A stretch of 64,000 bases of DNA from Thalassotalea nanhaiensis (GCF_031583575.1 NZ_CP134146.1:1612001-1676000); one strand, 5' to 3'. Positions 9,715 to 18,450 are shown, counted from the first letter of the stretch. The notes: generated by a model from the sequence alone, not told the origin. A program made the numbers and translations.

Positions 9715-10289
9715 TTATCCACTGTTTCTGTGCAAAACTTTTTATTTAGCTAACTTAACTACTGTAATTATTATGTAACTGTTATGTAATCTTACAAAAT
9801 TCTGTAATTGTAAATCATGGCTTACCTTATAGTCCCCATTTTATAAGGGGATATGAAATTGTGCACAAGGTTATCCACAGGTGTTGTGGGCAATTAATAG
9901 CGCTTCTAGATTTAACAAGATTGGGTGTTTTGCATAATATTCAACAAAAATGAATAATTGAAGTTGCTGATAAAATAAATAACTTGAACGAAAAGTTAAA
10001 AAATAATTGGCACAGTTTTTAATATTTGAACTTTAATTATACATAATACTGTATATTGCTACAGGCCATAAGTTAAAGGCGTTGTGGAGTGTTTGCCTTA
10101 AATGTTTACTACGAAATGCTTGTCAGTTAGAGCTGGTGTTTTAATTATCAAGAATAAGCCAATAAAAATAAGGACTTTAACGAATGTTGAAATTTAATTT
10201 GTACAATAAAGCAATTTGTTAAGCAGGGTAATAGTTTAATAAATGTAAATGTTGGCGCTGTATTTAACAATTAAACTTAGTTATCAACA
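9715..10289. promoter_or_regulatory. AT-rich 780-bp gap with DnaA-box-like sites
   Basis: No gene is seen between 9546 and 10325. The gap contains one perfect DnaA box, TTATCCACA at 9871-9879. Three near matches are TTATCCACT at 9715-9723, TTTTGCACA on the minus strand at 9729-9737, and TTATCAACA at 10281-10289. A small hairpin (TCCCC...GGGGA) lies at 9833-9851. There are no GATC sites, unlike the E. coli-type oriC, so it is not obviously the replication origin. It could titrate or reactivate DnaA, or be a remnant. The boxes are read directly; the role is inference. Confidence 0.35.
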
Positions 10290-10325
10290 GCGTCAAAAAT
10301 CTATTATTTGAGCGAATAAATTAAT

Positions 10326-10757
10326 CTAGTTTACTTTTTTAGCAACGAACATGCCGACAAACATAATGAGTATAAAGACTAATATTTTTTCGTTTCCAAG
10401 ACTTAGGTTAGCTAAGGCTGGTCCTGGACAAATTCCTGCAACACCCCAGCCAATGCCAAAAATTGCTGCACCAATGGTTAGTTTATTATCTACTTTCTTA
10501 TTAGAGGGCAAGTCAAATGTATTGCATGCAATAGGCTTTGTCATTCGTCGAACAAGTAAATGGTAGCCGAGAATATAAATAATTAATCCACCACCCATTA
10601 CGAAGGCTAAACTAGCATCCCATTGGCCAAAAATATCAAGAAAATTGATTACCTTTTGTGGGTCAACCATTTGCGCAACTGTTAAACCTGCCCCAAAGAT
10701 TAAGCCGCAAATTAAAGCAACCAGCTTATTTATTGATGTGTCATTTGGTAATGTCAT
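10326..10757 (-). CDS. YeeE/YedE family membrane protein (second half of a split pair)
   Basis: A 143-residue membrane protein with four to five hydrophobic helices. The conserved Gly/Cys element GWGVAGICPGPALANL is at about residues 103-118; the family uses Cys residues in such motifs to pass sulfur species across the membrane. I start at ATG 10757 (MTLPND), two bases after the upstream partner's stop, rather than at a longer in-frame start that would overlap the partner by nearly 190 bp. The pair likely acts as one transporter for thiosulfate or related sulfur compounds. Confidence 0.8.
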   Translation of the reverse strand: MTLPNDTSINKLVALICGLIFGAGLTVAQMVDPQKVINFLDIFGQWDASLAFVMGGGLIIYILGYHLLVRRMTKPIACNTFDLPSNKKVDNKLTIGAAIFGIGWGVAGICPGPALANLSLGNEKILVFILIMFVGMFVAKKVN

Positions 10758-10759
10758 CG

Positions 10760-11182
10760 TTAGGCTCCAAAGATGTGGCGAATCAGATAAACGGTAATGA
10801 TTGCTGAACTCATAAAAATTATTGTTGCAACAATTGAACGTTTTGAGAATCGTCCTATGCCGCAAATTCCATGGCCGCTTGTACAACCCGAGCCATAGCG
10901 TGAGCCAAAGCCAACTAAAAAACCACCGGTGATAATCGCTGGCCAACTAAGATCAATTTGTTGAGGTAAAGAAAAGCCAAAGGGCATGACCAATAAAGGT
11001 CCAATAATTAATCCGAGTATGAAAAAGACCTGCCAGCTTAATGTGATAGGGTATTTACTGAATACTTGCGCAAATATACCTGAAATGCCGGCAATCTTAC
11101 CATTTAGCAATATAAGCAGTAGCGCTGAAAAACCGATAGTTAGTCCGCCAATTAACGCGGTAAAAGGAGTAAATTCTGTCAT
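10760..11182 (-). CDS. YeeE/YedE family membrane protein (first half of a split pair)
   Basis: A 140-residue membrane protein with four predicted helices and the family motif GFGSRYGSGCTSGHGICG at about residues 91-108, whose Cys residues are characteristic of YeeE/YedE sulfur transporters. The downstream gene begins two bases after its stop, so the two halves are translationally linked and probably form one full-length-like transporter. A LysR regulator is divergently transcribed 70 bp away, which suggests regulation of this pair. Confidence 0.82.
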   Translation of the reverse strand: MTEFTPFTALIGGLTIGFSALLLILLNGKIAGISGIFAQVFSKYPITLSWQVFFILGLIIGPLLVMPFGFSLPQQIDLSWPAIITGGFLVGFGSRYGSGCTSGHGICGIGRFSKRSIVATIIFMSSAIITVYLIRHIFGA

Positions 11183-11217
11183 GCTATACCTACTGAGTTT
11201 TAATTGTTATTGTATAG

Positions 11218-11232
11218 TTTAATTCATCTATA
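11218..11232. promoter_or_regulatory. Candidate LysR operator, copy 1
   Basis: The 15-mer TTTAATTCATCTATA lies in the divergent gap between the yeeE pair and the LysR gene. An identical 15-mer recurs at 12184-12198, immediately after the LysR gene and upstream of the 89-residue protein gene. Position and repetition suggest a binding site for the adjacent regulator; this is inference. Confidence 0.45.
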
Positions 11233-11252
11233 CTTTATCATTTTAACTTATT

Positions 11253-12143
11253 ATGTCTAGAAAACTACCTGCACTGCATTTATTTAACATTTTCGAATCC
11301 GCAGCAAGATTGGAAAGTTTTAAACTTGCCAGTGAGGAGCTGTTTATTACGCCATCAGCGGTAAGCCATCAAATTAAATCATTGGAGGAGTTTATTGGAT
11401 TTGAGCTTTTTATTCGCAAGTCTCGCGGGGTTAAAGTTAATGCAGCAGGAAAAATATATCTAGACTATGTCCAACAATCATTAGCCCTACTCGAACAGGG
11501 GACGAAATCCGTTAAGAGTAAATACTTGTCACCCAGCCTTAAAATCTCAACGTTTCCAACCATGGCTGCCAATGTGATCATCCCACAACTGAACTCTTTT
11601 CAACAAGCTCATGATGATATTGATATTAGAATAGAAACAGGAATGAGCGTTGCTGATTTACGATATGAAGATTTTGATTTAGCGATCCGAATTGGGCATG
11701 GAGATTGGGAAGGTGTTGAAGCTAGAAAGTTAATGGATATTCAAATTGCTGCAGTGTGCACAGAAGGTTTTGCTAAAAAATATAACTTAACTGATTTGTC
11801 ACAATTAGGTGATGTGCCGCTTATCGATTTGTCTAACATGGACAATGTTTGGCAAACCTGGGCTACTAGATTTGATATTAATGATTTAGCATTGAAGCAT
11901 AAGTTAACCTTTAGTAACTATGATACAGCCTTACAAGCAGCAGAACAGGGGTTAGGTTTAGCTTTAGCCATGATCCCTATTGAAAACTTATTATTAGAAC
12001 GAAAGTTACTTATTAATCCATTTGGTATTACTTCGCAGTATGCTTTATCACTTTACGCAGTTTATCGTAAAGAAGATAAGGACCGACATGAAATACACTG
12101 CTTTTTAGATTGGTTGGAAAAATTCCCTGCACTAGAAAATTAA
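11253..12143 (+). CDS. LysR-family transcriptional regulator (GcvA-like)
   Basis: A 296-residue LysR regulator. The N-terminal winged helix-turn-helix (residues 5-65) contains LASEELFITPSAVSHQIK, typical of the GcvA branch. The remaining 200 residues form the effector-binding domain (LKISTFPTMAANVIIPQL, DLAIRIGHGDW). It is divergent from the YeeE/YedE pair and probably controls it. A 15-bp motif present on both flanks of this gene may be its operator. The ligand is not deducible; a sulfur compound would fit the neighbours. Confidence 0.88.
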   Translation: MSRKLPALHLFNIFESAARLESFKLASEELFITPSAVSHQIKSLEEFIGFELFIRKSRGVKVNAAGKIYLDYVQQSLALLEQGTKSVKSKYLSPSLKISTFPTMAANVIIPQLNSFQQAHDDIDIRIETGMSVADLRYEDFDLAIRIGHGDWEGVEARKLMDIQIAAVCTEGFAKKYNLTDLSQLGDVPLIDLSNMDNVWQTWATRFDINDLALKHKLTFSNYDTALQAAEQGLGLALAMIPIENLLLERKLLINPFGITSQYALSLYAVYRKEDKDRHEIHCFLDWLEKFPALEN

Positions 12144-12183
12144 AATAACAAAACAGGTTTGTTTTTAAAATCTTATGGGTGAA

Positions 12184-12205
12184 TTTAATTCATCTATAGA
12201 GTGAA
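12184..12205. promoter_or_regulatory. Candidate LysR operator, copy 2, with dyad
   Basis: TTTAATTCATCTATA repeats exactly the motif at 11218. Here it forms a dyad ATTCA-N9-TGAAT (12187-12205), the spacing class used by LysR proteins. It lies about 75 bp upstream of the small membrane protein gene at 12277, so that gene may belong to the same regulon. Confidence 0.45.
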
Positions 12206-12276
12206 TATTATCCTTTTGTCAAAATATCGTTCTATTCCTATTATTAGCCTTACCAACAAAGTGTAAGGACAGGAAA

Positions 12277-12546
12277 ATGATCACTCGCAGCCAAATAACC
12301 TTTTATCGTGTAATCGCTTCAATCATAGTAGCAACACCATTAATTATCGAAGTAACTTTTCAATGGCAAATATTATATGCTTTATTGTACCTGCCATTAG
12401 CAAGTTTAACTTTGGCGATAATAGCCAAATATGTGGACTTTAAATTAGTGGGCGTATTGTTGTTACAAGAAAAACAACAATATTTAACCAACAAAGTATT
12501 ACCGCTTACAAAACCTGTTGAGCAAATGGAACAACGTGCGGCCTAA
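12277..12546 (+). CDS. Small membrane protein, unknown function
   Basis: An 89-residue protein, not recognised. Two hydrophobic stretches, about residues 10-27 and 30-48, suggest two transmembrane helices, and the last 35 residues are hydrophilic and Gln-rich (LLQEKQQYLTNK). An AGGA ribosome-binding site lies 7 bp before ATG 12277. A sequence shared with the LysR promoter lies about 75 bp upstream, hinting at common control with the YeeE pair. Confidence 0.6.
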   Translation: MITRSQITFYRVIASIIVATPLIIEVTFQWQILYALLYLPLASLTLAIIAKYVDFKLVGVLLLQEKQQYLTNKVLPLTKPVEQMEQRAA

Positions 12547-12568
12547 CTGCAGCACGTTGATTGAGTAC

Positions 12569-13807
12569 TTAGTGTGGACTTAAAAATAGCAGTGCATTTT
12601 GTTGATCAATTTCAAATTTAAAATGCTGTAAAAAGTTCATCCCTAATAAACCATCAGCTTTGTTTAGACCATCTAAATCCATAACAACAACTTCAAAATC
12701 ATATACCGCTCTGCCTGCAATCCAAAACTCATCGATGATTATTGAGAACGCGGCCTTATTACCTCCTGCGGTGTTGATGTTTAAATTTCGTTTTGTTTCA
12801 ATCGAATCACTGCGAATGAGTTGCTGATAAAATGCTGTGGATATCACCGTTAAAGATGCGCCGGTATCAATCATCAGGTGCGAAGTATGTTGGTTGTTAA
12901 ATGTTGCTTCAACAATAAAATGTTGGCCATGTTGATTTAATGCTACACCTTCTTCGGATAGAATAATTGAGTCGATTAATGTATTCAATGCGTTAATTTC
13001 GCTAACATACTTTTCTGGAAACTTAATGTTTTCTAAATAATTAATCGCTGTGTCTATTTCGTTAAGATGGATGTAGGCTTCAGCGAGTGCAATTTGATAG
13101 GGTGGGTAGTCAACTTCATTCGCGATAATTGCTTTAGAAAAGTTAATGATGCGTTGCCATGCTTTTTGAATTTTTAATTCATTTCTATATTGTTGAAAAA
13201 CCTTATGGGCTTGATGACTCCATATTTCTTCTTTATCTTGATTAAATGCATTAGCAATTAACTGATAATATAAAGATATTGCTTCTTCTGGCTTATTCAC
13301 TGCAATAAGCCATTCTATTTTAAGCTGTAGCCACTGCTCATCTACGGGAAAACGCGCTAAATATGCCTGCAAAAAACTGCTTAGCAAACTAAATTTTCGT
13401 TTGGATACCCATTGTTCGCCAACAGCTAACCATTGCTCATTTATTAAATCACTGCTTGTTTGGTTGATGACTGCAATTTGTTCTAGGTGGTCTATTGCGG
13501 CAATAAATTGATTGGCAAAAAATAATTGCTCAGCTTTAGCAATTAATAAATTAAGTTCCTGAGATTGCTGGTCAGTGAGTTGAGAGTTACTTTTAACCGA
13601 TAACTGGGCGTTTTTATCGGTGTCAGAGGTGTTAATAGAACCACTAATAGCATCGGTGTTGTGTTGTCCGCTGGTATTATGCTCTGTATGCCTGAAAGAA
13701 CTTTCTTGTGTCAGCGTTTGTACATCCATTTTTTTTAATAAATAGATGTTGGTACCAATAGATATAGTTAACAAAATACTTAGTAGAACAACGAGTTTAA
13801 CGTTCAA
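12569..13807 (-). CDS. Membrane-anchored TPR protein with retropepsin-like aspartic protease domain
   Basis: A 412-residue protein. An N-terminal transmembrane anchor (residues 2-22) and a polar Ser/Thr-rich linker precede TPR-like helical repeats at about 85-265. The C-terminal domain of about 120 residues is a clan AA aspartic protease: LMIDTGASLTVIS carries the catalytic Asp, and DGLLGMNFLQHF is the companion Gly-rich motif. Family members act as dimers in the periplasm. I chose TTG 13807 because GAAGGA sits 6 bp before it; another TTG eight codons upstream lacks such a site. Its substrate is unknown. Confidence 0.75.
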   Translation of the reverse strand: MNVKLVVLLSILLTISIGTNIYLLKKMDVQTLTQESSFRHTEHNTSGQHNTDAISGSINTSDTDKNAQLSVKSNSQLTDQQSQELNLLIAKAEQLFFANQFIAAIDHLEQIAVINQTSSDLINEQWLAVGEQWVSKRKFSLLSSFLQAYLARFPVDEQWLQLKIEWLIAVNKPEEAISLYYQLIANAFNQDKEEIWSHQAHKVFQQYRNELKIQKAWQRIINFSKAIIANEVDYPPYQIALAEAYIHLNEIDTAINYLENIKFPEKYVSEINALNTLIDSIILSEEGVALNQHGQHFIVEATFNNQHTSHLMIDTGASLTVISTAFYQQLIRSDSIETKRNLNINTAGGNKAAFSIIIDEFWIAGRAVYDFEVVVMDLDGLNKADGLLGMNFLQHFKFEIDQQNALLFLSPH

Positions 13808-13959
13808 AATTAATCCTTCGTAAATGAACAAAAGTTATTAACTGTTTATTGATGAAACGCAGTAAATTGACTAGTGTTATTTTCTAATAATCCCTATAGT
13901 AAAGTGTAATACTCATTAAAGTAAGCCTTTGATTTTAAATAACAGACTTTAAATACTCT

Positions 13960-14865
13960 ATGCATCAAATTAAACATAAAAGAAGTCTTCACTATTATTC
14001 TACTGAATTTGGTTTTAAAGCTAAGTTTGATGCGATGGCCAGTCCTTGTGAAATACTCATTAATTCAGTCGATAAAGCTATAGCCGAACAAGTTGCACAA
14101 ACGGTTGCAAATGAGGCATGGCGTATTGAAGATAAATTCTCCCGATACCTAGCGTCGAGTTCTTGTTCAAAAATAAATGCAAGTAATGGGCATGCTGTAG
14201 TAATAGATACTGAAACCTTTAAGTTACTCGAATTTTCCAAGCAATGTTTTATTATTAGTGATGCTGCATTTGATATTACCTCTGGGGTTTTACGCCAAGC
14301 TTGGAATTTTGATGGTAGTGCGAATATTCCTAAACAAAGCAAAATAAATGCGCTATTGCCTAATGTTGGCTTTGATAAAGTTGTATTAACAGAAGATTCG
14401 ATCACCCTTAAACCAGGAATGGAAATTGATTTAGGCGGACTAGGTAAAGAGTATGCTGTCGATACCAGTTTACAACTTACTAAGAATATAACGAGTAGCC
14501 CTGTGCTCATTAACTTTGGTGGTGATATCGCGGTAACAGGAAGGCAAGTTTCAGGTCAACCTTGGAATGTTGGCATAGAGCATCCTGGCTTTGAAAATAA
14601 ACAGCCGCTGCTTGTGTCAATTAGCTCTGGTGCAATTGCAACCAGTGGCGACGCCAGGCGCTACTTAATAAATAATGGGCAACGTTATTCACATGTTTTA
14701 GATCCAAAAACAGGTTGGTCAGTGTTAAATGGGCCAAAATCTATAACGGTTGCAGCGCCCAACTGCATACAGGCAGGGTTTATCGCAACACTTGCATTGT
14801 TGCAAGGTAAGAACGCTGAACAATATTTAAATGAACAAGAAATAGATCACTGGTGCGTTTGGTAG
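13960..14865 (+). CDS. FAD:protein FMN transferase (ApbE family)
   Basis: A 301-residue ApbE-family protein. Conserved elements are MASPCEI near residue 27, DLGGLGKEYAVD at about 156-167, LINFGGDIAVTG, SGDARRY and SHVLDPKTGW. The family transfers FMN from FAD onto a Thr in flavoproteins such as NqrB/NqrC or RnfG. No signal peptide or lipobox is visible, so it may be cytoplasmic or misplaced at the N-terminus. Where most members read ADALAT (a Mg2+ ligand Asp) this one reads AGFIAT, so it is a divergent subfamily. No target flavoprotein is adjacent. Confidence 0.72.
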   Translation: MHQIKHKRSLHYYSTEFGFKAKFDAMASPCEILINSVDKAIAEQVAQTVANEAWRIEDKFSRYLASSSCSKINASNGHAVVIDTETFKLLEFSKQCFIISDAAFDITSGVLRQAWNFDGSANIPKQSKINALLPNVGFDKVVLTEDSITLKPGMEIDLGGLGKEYAVDTSLQLTKNITSSPVLINFGGDIAVTGRQVSGQPWNVGIEHPGFENKQPLLVSISSGAIATSGDARRYLINNGQRYSHVLDPKTGWSVLNGPKSITVAAPNCIQAGFIATLALLQGKNAEQYLNEQEIDHWCVW

Positions 14866-14984
14866 TAGAATGGCTGAGTTCATTGTTTTATTTGCAAATT
14901 AACCCATAATTGGTTACATTTTTAAGTAGATAAAACTTTGTTTTTTCAATAAAAAACTTTTTTATTTGATAAAAATCATGTATT

Positions 14985-15015
14985 TTCACACTAAGCCGTT
15001 TTTAACAGCTATAAT
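14985..15015 (+). promoter_or_regulatory. Likely promoter of the cold-shock gene
   Basis: A perfect -10 box TATAAT lies at 15010-15015, with TTCACA at 14985-14990 as a candidate -35 (19-bp spacer, one mismatch to TTGACA). The leader would be only about 45 nt, much shorter than the E. coli cspA leader, and ends in an AGAGAAGA ribosome-binding site. Confidence 0.5.
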
Positions 15016-15067
15016 GAAAGTTCTGAACAACGCGTAAATTAATACAATTTAAATTAAAGAGAAGAAT

Positions 15068-15274
15068 ATGAGTAAAGGTACAGTAAAATGGTTCAACGCC
15101 GATAAAGGCTTCGGATTTATCACTCCTGAAAATGGCGGCAAAGATTTATTTGTTCACCATTCAGAAATCCAAAGTGGCGGCGGTTACGCAACACTTAACG
15201 ACGGTCAATCTGTTGAGTACACTGAAGGCGAAGGCCAGAAGGGACCATGTGCTACTAATGTGATTCCACTTTAA
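15068..15274 (+). CDS. Cold-shock protein, CspA family
   Basis: A 68-residue single cold-shock domain. RNP1 (KGFGFITPE) and RNP2 (DLFVHHSEI) are intact, so it should bind single-stranded RNA and DNA as an RNA chaperone. The short candidate promoter leader suggests it may be a constitutive or growth-phase paralogue rather than a classic thermosensing cspA. It is monocistronic and ends in a strong terminator. Confidence 0.93.
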   Translation: MSKGTVKWFNADKGFGFITPENGGKDLFVHHSEIQSGGGYATLNDGQSVEYTEGEGQKGPCATNVIPL

Positions 15275-15304
15275 TTTAAATTAAAGCTTACATTTAGTAT
15301 TTAT

Positions 15305-15340
15305 AAAAACGCCCATCACATTATGTGTTGGGCGTTTTTT
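15305..15340 (+). terminator. Rho-independent terminator after the cold-shock gene
   Basis: The stem AAAAACGCCCA against TGGGCGTTTTTT, with a further ACA/TGT pairing in the loop, ends in a T-run, 30 bp after the stop. Confidence 0.85.
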
Positions 15341-15440
15341 ACTTCAGGGATGAGGGAATGCAAATCGCCAGGGATGGCAACAGATTTGTAACTTCAGGGA
15401 TGAAGGAATGCAAATCGCCAGGGATGGCAAAAGATTTGTA
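15341..15440. repeat. Two tandem 50-bp repeats plus a degenerate third
   Basis: 15341-15390 and 15391-15440 are 50-bp direct repeats differing at only two positions; both begin ACTTCAGGGATG and contain CGCCAGGGATGGCAA. A third copy starts at 15441 (ACTTCATGGA) but diverges. A CCTCCC/GGGAGG inverted pair (15460-15489) follows. No coding capacity is seen between 15275 and 15549. Confidence 0.75.
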
Positions 15441-15549
15441 ACTTCATGGAAGTGCTTATCCTCCCGTACCATGGATGGAAAAAGGGAGGGTTAACTAAGG
15501 GGGTTCTATGAACTTCGTTTCTCGTCTCTAGTGCCCCATTTTTTAGTCT

Positions 15550-17436
15550 TTACTGTTCAGCAATCCAGTCGTTTACCTTTTGTTCTAATATACTTAGAGG
15601 TAAAGCACCATTGAGTAATACAACATCATGAAATTCACTGATATCAAAACGCTCACCGAGTAGCTTTTCTGCTTGCGCTCTAAGTTCAAGTATTTTTAGC
15701 ATACCTAATTTATAGCCCAGCGCTTGTCCTGGCCAAACCATATAACGTTCTATTTCAGCTTTTGCTTCTGAATGTGGCGCGCCGGTATGTTCAATCATAT
15801 AAGCGATAGCTTGTTCACGGGTCCACTTTTTATGATGCAGACCGGTATCGACGACTAAGCGTACGGCTCTAAATATTTCAGCCTTTAGACGCCCTAGGTT
15901 GCTATACGGATCTTGCGCATACATCCCCATTTCATAAGCAACTTGCTCAGCATATAAAGCCCAGCCTTCTACATAGGCATTATAAGCGGCAAATTTTCTT
16001 AGTAATGGCAGTTTTGTTTGAGCCATATTCAGCGATACTTGCCAATGATGACCCGGATTTGTTTCATGAAATGTTAACGTTGGCAGGTCAAATTTAGCCA
16101 AGTTTTCAATATCTCTTAAGTTGATCCAAAAAATTCCCGGTTTTGAGCCATCTAAACTGGGGTTGGTATATTGACCGCCAGAATTACCTTCTTCAACCTC
16201 TCGAGGGAACGCTTTCACTTCGACGTTATAGCTGATTGGCGTTTTAAACTGTGTGGGCATAATTTTATTTATCGCGTCAATTTGAGCGGTTAAATCTATA
16301 ATGACTTGTTCTCTATCTTGCTCTGTATCTGAATAGGAAAACCTTGGTTCTTTTGCCAGTGCTATTAATCGCTGAGCAACACTGCCTTGTGTATAGTTAA
16401 ATTGTTGTAATATTGAATCCATATCGGCACTAATTCGGGAGACTTCCTTAAGGCCCAACTGATGAATTTCATCAGCCGTTAAATCTGAATTACCCTGAGT
16501 TTTAATTGTATATTGATAAAATTCTTCGCCACCTGGCTGAGCCCAAATACCATCAGAAGTAGGGGCTTTGCTTTGTACTCCTTTAACGGTATTTGTTACT
16601 TGGATAAATGCTGGGTATATTTTATTTGCAAGTATAGTTTGCGCTTTACTAATAAATTGCTTTTTATCTGCAGCGTTGATTTGCGGTGCTTTATCTAATG
16701 AATCACTAAAGTGAGTAAGTAAGGTATTATTTTTAACAGCAACGTCGGTATAACCGGTTAAATATTCGATGCTGGATTTAATGATGGCCGCTGGTGGGAT
16801 CCAGCCTTGTTGACTGTCTTTAATAAATACTTGTTCAACTTCTTTAATTTGCTCTGCAAAACCTTCTAAACGGTTAATATAATCATTAGCACTTGCAATT
16901 GAGTTGATTGTTTCACCGTTGGTGAATGTAAAAAGGGTATCGATTAAAGGGCCATTTATTTGACTAATAATAAATGGCTGATGACCAAAGTATGAATCAA
17001 TAAAGCCAATATCATGTTTAGGAGAGCCTGCAAAGTAGCCAAATAAGTTAGCCATTACCCGGCGATTATCTTCATCAACGTCTTCGTGATTACTTGCGAG
17101 ATTCGTTAAAGCGTTAGCTGTTTTTGCTAAGTCTTGTTTAAATTGCTTTGTTGTTTCGATGTCATAACTATCGAGTTGGTTTTGATAATAAAAGCCGACA
17201 TCAGCATTTGTAATGCCAACCATCGAGGCAAATTGCGGTTTATACTTAAAAAATACTTTTGTTGATATATCGATTGTTTCATAAAGTGAGATTTGTTCTG
17301 GCTCAGCAATGGAGGTGATCACTTCTATTTTTGGCTTTTGCTTAGTTTCAACTACGGTAATGATTTGCTCTTGATCAGAGCAACTCATGCAAAGCAGTGT
17401 TAATGGGATAAATATAACCGATACTAATTTCATCAT
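15550..17436 (-). CDS. DUF885 family lipoprotein (putative peptidase)
   Basis: A 628-residue protein with a lipoprotein signal: a hydrophobic N-terminus ending in LLCMSC, so Cys19 is the expected lipidated residue. The rest is the DUF885 domain, all-helical and gluzincin-like, with HETNPGHHWQ at about residues 464-473 as the HExxH-like zinc site and a downstream Glu in the EGWALYAEQ segment. Family members are believed to be membrane-associated metallopeptidases acting on peptides. It is probably a single-gene unit. Confidence 0.8.
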   Translation of the reverse strand: MMKLVSVIFIPLTLLCMSCSDQEQIITVVETKQKPKIEVITSIAEPEQISLYETIDISTKVFFKYKPQFASMVGITNADVGFYYQNQLDSYDIETTKQFKQDLAKTANALTNLASNHEDVDEDNRRVMANLFGYFAGSPKHDIGFIDSYFGHQPFIISQINGPLIDTLFTFTNGETINSIASANDYINRLEGFAEQIKEVEQVFIKDSQQGWIPPAAIIKSSIEYLTGYTDVAVKNNTLLTHFSDSLDKAPQINAADKKQFISKAQTILANKIYPAFIQVTNTVKGVQSKAPTSDGIWAQPGGEEFYQYTIKTQGNSDLTADEIHQLGLKEVSRISADMDSILQQFNYTQGSVAQRLIALAKEPRFSYSDTEQDREQVIIDLTAQIDAINKIMPTQFKTPISYNVEVKAFPREVEEGNSGGQYTNPSLDGSKPGIFWINLRDIENLAKFDLPTLTFHETNPGHHWQVSLNMAQTKLPLLRKFAAYNAYVEGWALYAEQVAYEMGMYAQDPYSNLGRLKAEIFRAVRLVVDTGLHHKKWTREQAIAYMIEHTGAPHSEAKAEIERYMVWPGQALGYKLGMLKILELRAQAEKLLGERFDISEFHDVVLLNGALPLSILEQKVNDWIAEQ

Positions 17437-17573
17437 TTCGCCTGTTAACTATTAATATAAATAGTTTAACTGAATAATTTTAATAAGTTATATAATTTTA
17501 CTTTGTTTGTGTTGATGAAACTTTTACAATAAAAGTAGAGTCGATAAACAAATAAAAGACGAGACGCTCACAT

Positions 17574-18431
17574 ATGAAGTATGCACTTTTAATTACTATT
17601 ACCATTTTCACTTTAGTTGCTTGTAGCACATCGCCAACGGGCAGGAGGCAGGTCCTTCTGCATTCATCCAGCGAACTAGATAAGATGGGAGCTCAATCAT
17701 TTGAGCAAATGAAAGAACAAGAAGCCATCAGCAAGGACAAAAATGTTAATCAGTTTGTTCAATGTGTTGCTAATGCGATTACCCCCAATGTTAAATCGAC
17801 GGTACATAAAGGTGAGTGGGAAGTTGTTGTATTTGATTCCGAGCAAATTAATGCTTTTGCATTACCTGGCGGAAAAATAGGAGTCTATACTGGCATATTG
17901 AATGTGACTGAGGATGCTGCCCAACTTGCCGCTATAATTGGCCATGAAGTTGGTCATGTAATTGCGCAACATTCGAATGAGCGATTATCGTCAGACCAAT
18001 TATCAAAAGGTGCTTTAGTTGTTGCCGGCGCTGCAGCCGCATCGAGTGATGTCGATAACAAAGCACTAGTCGTAGCCGGAGCTGCTGTTGGTATGAAATA
18101 CCTCCTTTTAATGCCATACGGTAGGGCGCATGAATCTGAAGCTGACATTATTGGTCAAGAGTTAATGGCAAAGTCAGGCTTTGATCCAAGAGCAAGTGTG
18201 AAATTATGGCAAAATATGGCAAAACTAAGTAAAGACGCGCCGCCAGAATTTTTCTCTACCCATCCCTCTAATCAAACTCGAATTTCTGGATTAACTAAGC
18301 ATCTGCAATTTTCAGAGCCATTGTACGCTCAGAGAAACGCTAACCCTGATTGTATCAAACCAGTTATTCCAAAACCCAAAAGCAAAACAAAACCTGCAAG
18401 CAAAGACGAGGGTGATTCGAAAAAAGGCTAA
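17574..18431 (+). CDS. M48-family metalloprotease lipoprotein
   Basis: A 285-residue protein. The lipobox LVACS gives Cys17 as the lipid anchor. The zinc site HEVGHVIAQH is at about residues 124-133, with the third ligand in ESEADIIGQ at about 189. This matches M48 peptidases such as LoiP/YcaL, which degrade damaged or misassembled outer-membrane proteins. The last 25 residues are Lys/Pro-rich. It is followed by a hairpin and then fklB. Confidence 0.85.
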   Translation: MKYALLITITIFTLVACSTSPTGRRQVLLHSSSELDKMGAQSFEQMKEQEAISKDKNVNQFVQCVANAITPNVKSTVHKGEWEVVVFDSEQINAFALPGGKIGVYTGILNVTEDAAQLAAIIGHEVGHVIAQHSNERLSSDQLSKGALVVAGAAAASSDVDNKALVVAGAAVGMKYLLLMPYGRAHESEADIIGQELMAKSGFDPRASVKLWQNMAKLSKDAPPEFFSTHPSNQTRISGLTKHLQFSEPLYAQRNANPDCIKPVIPKPKSKTKPASKDEGDSKKG

Positions 18432-18450
18432 ACACTAATTAATTTTTAAA

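Noticed and set aside
9546-10325. Replication origin oriC
   Set aside because: DnaA boxes are present, but there are no GATC sites, no 13-mer array I can recognise and no dnaA, dnaN, mnmG or mioC nearby. It is listed only as a DnaA-box region.
10758-10946. Longer start for the second YeeE-like gene
   Set aside because: It would overlap the partner gene by almost 190 bp and would add residues without family resemblance.
15341-15440. Possible CRISPR array from the regular 50-bp repeats
   Set aside because: The copies are directly adjacent with no spacers, only two are intact, and there are no cas genes nearby.
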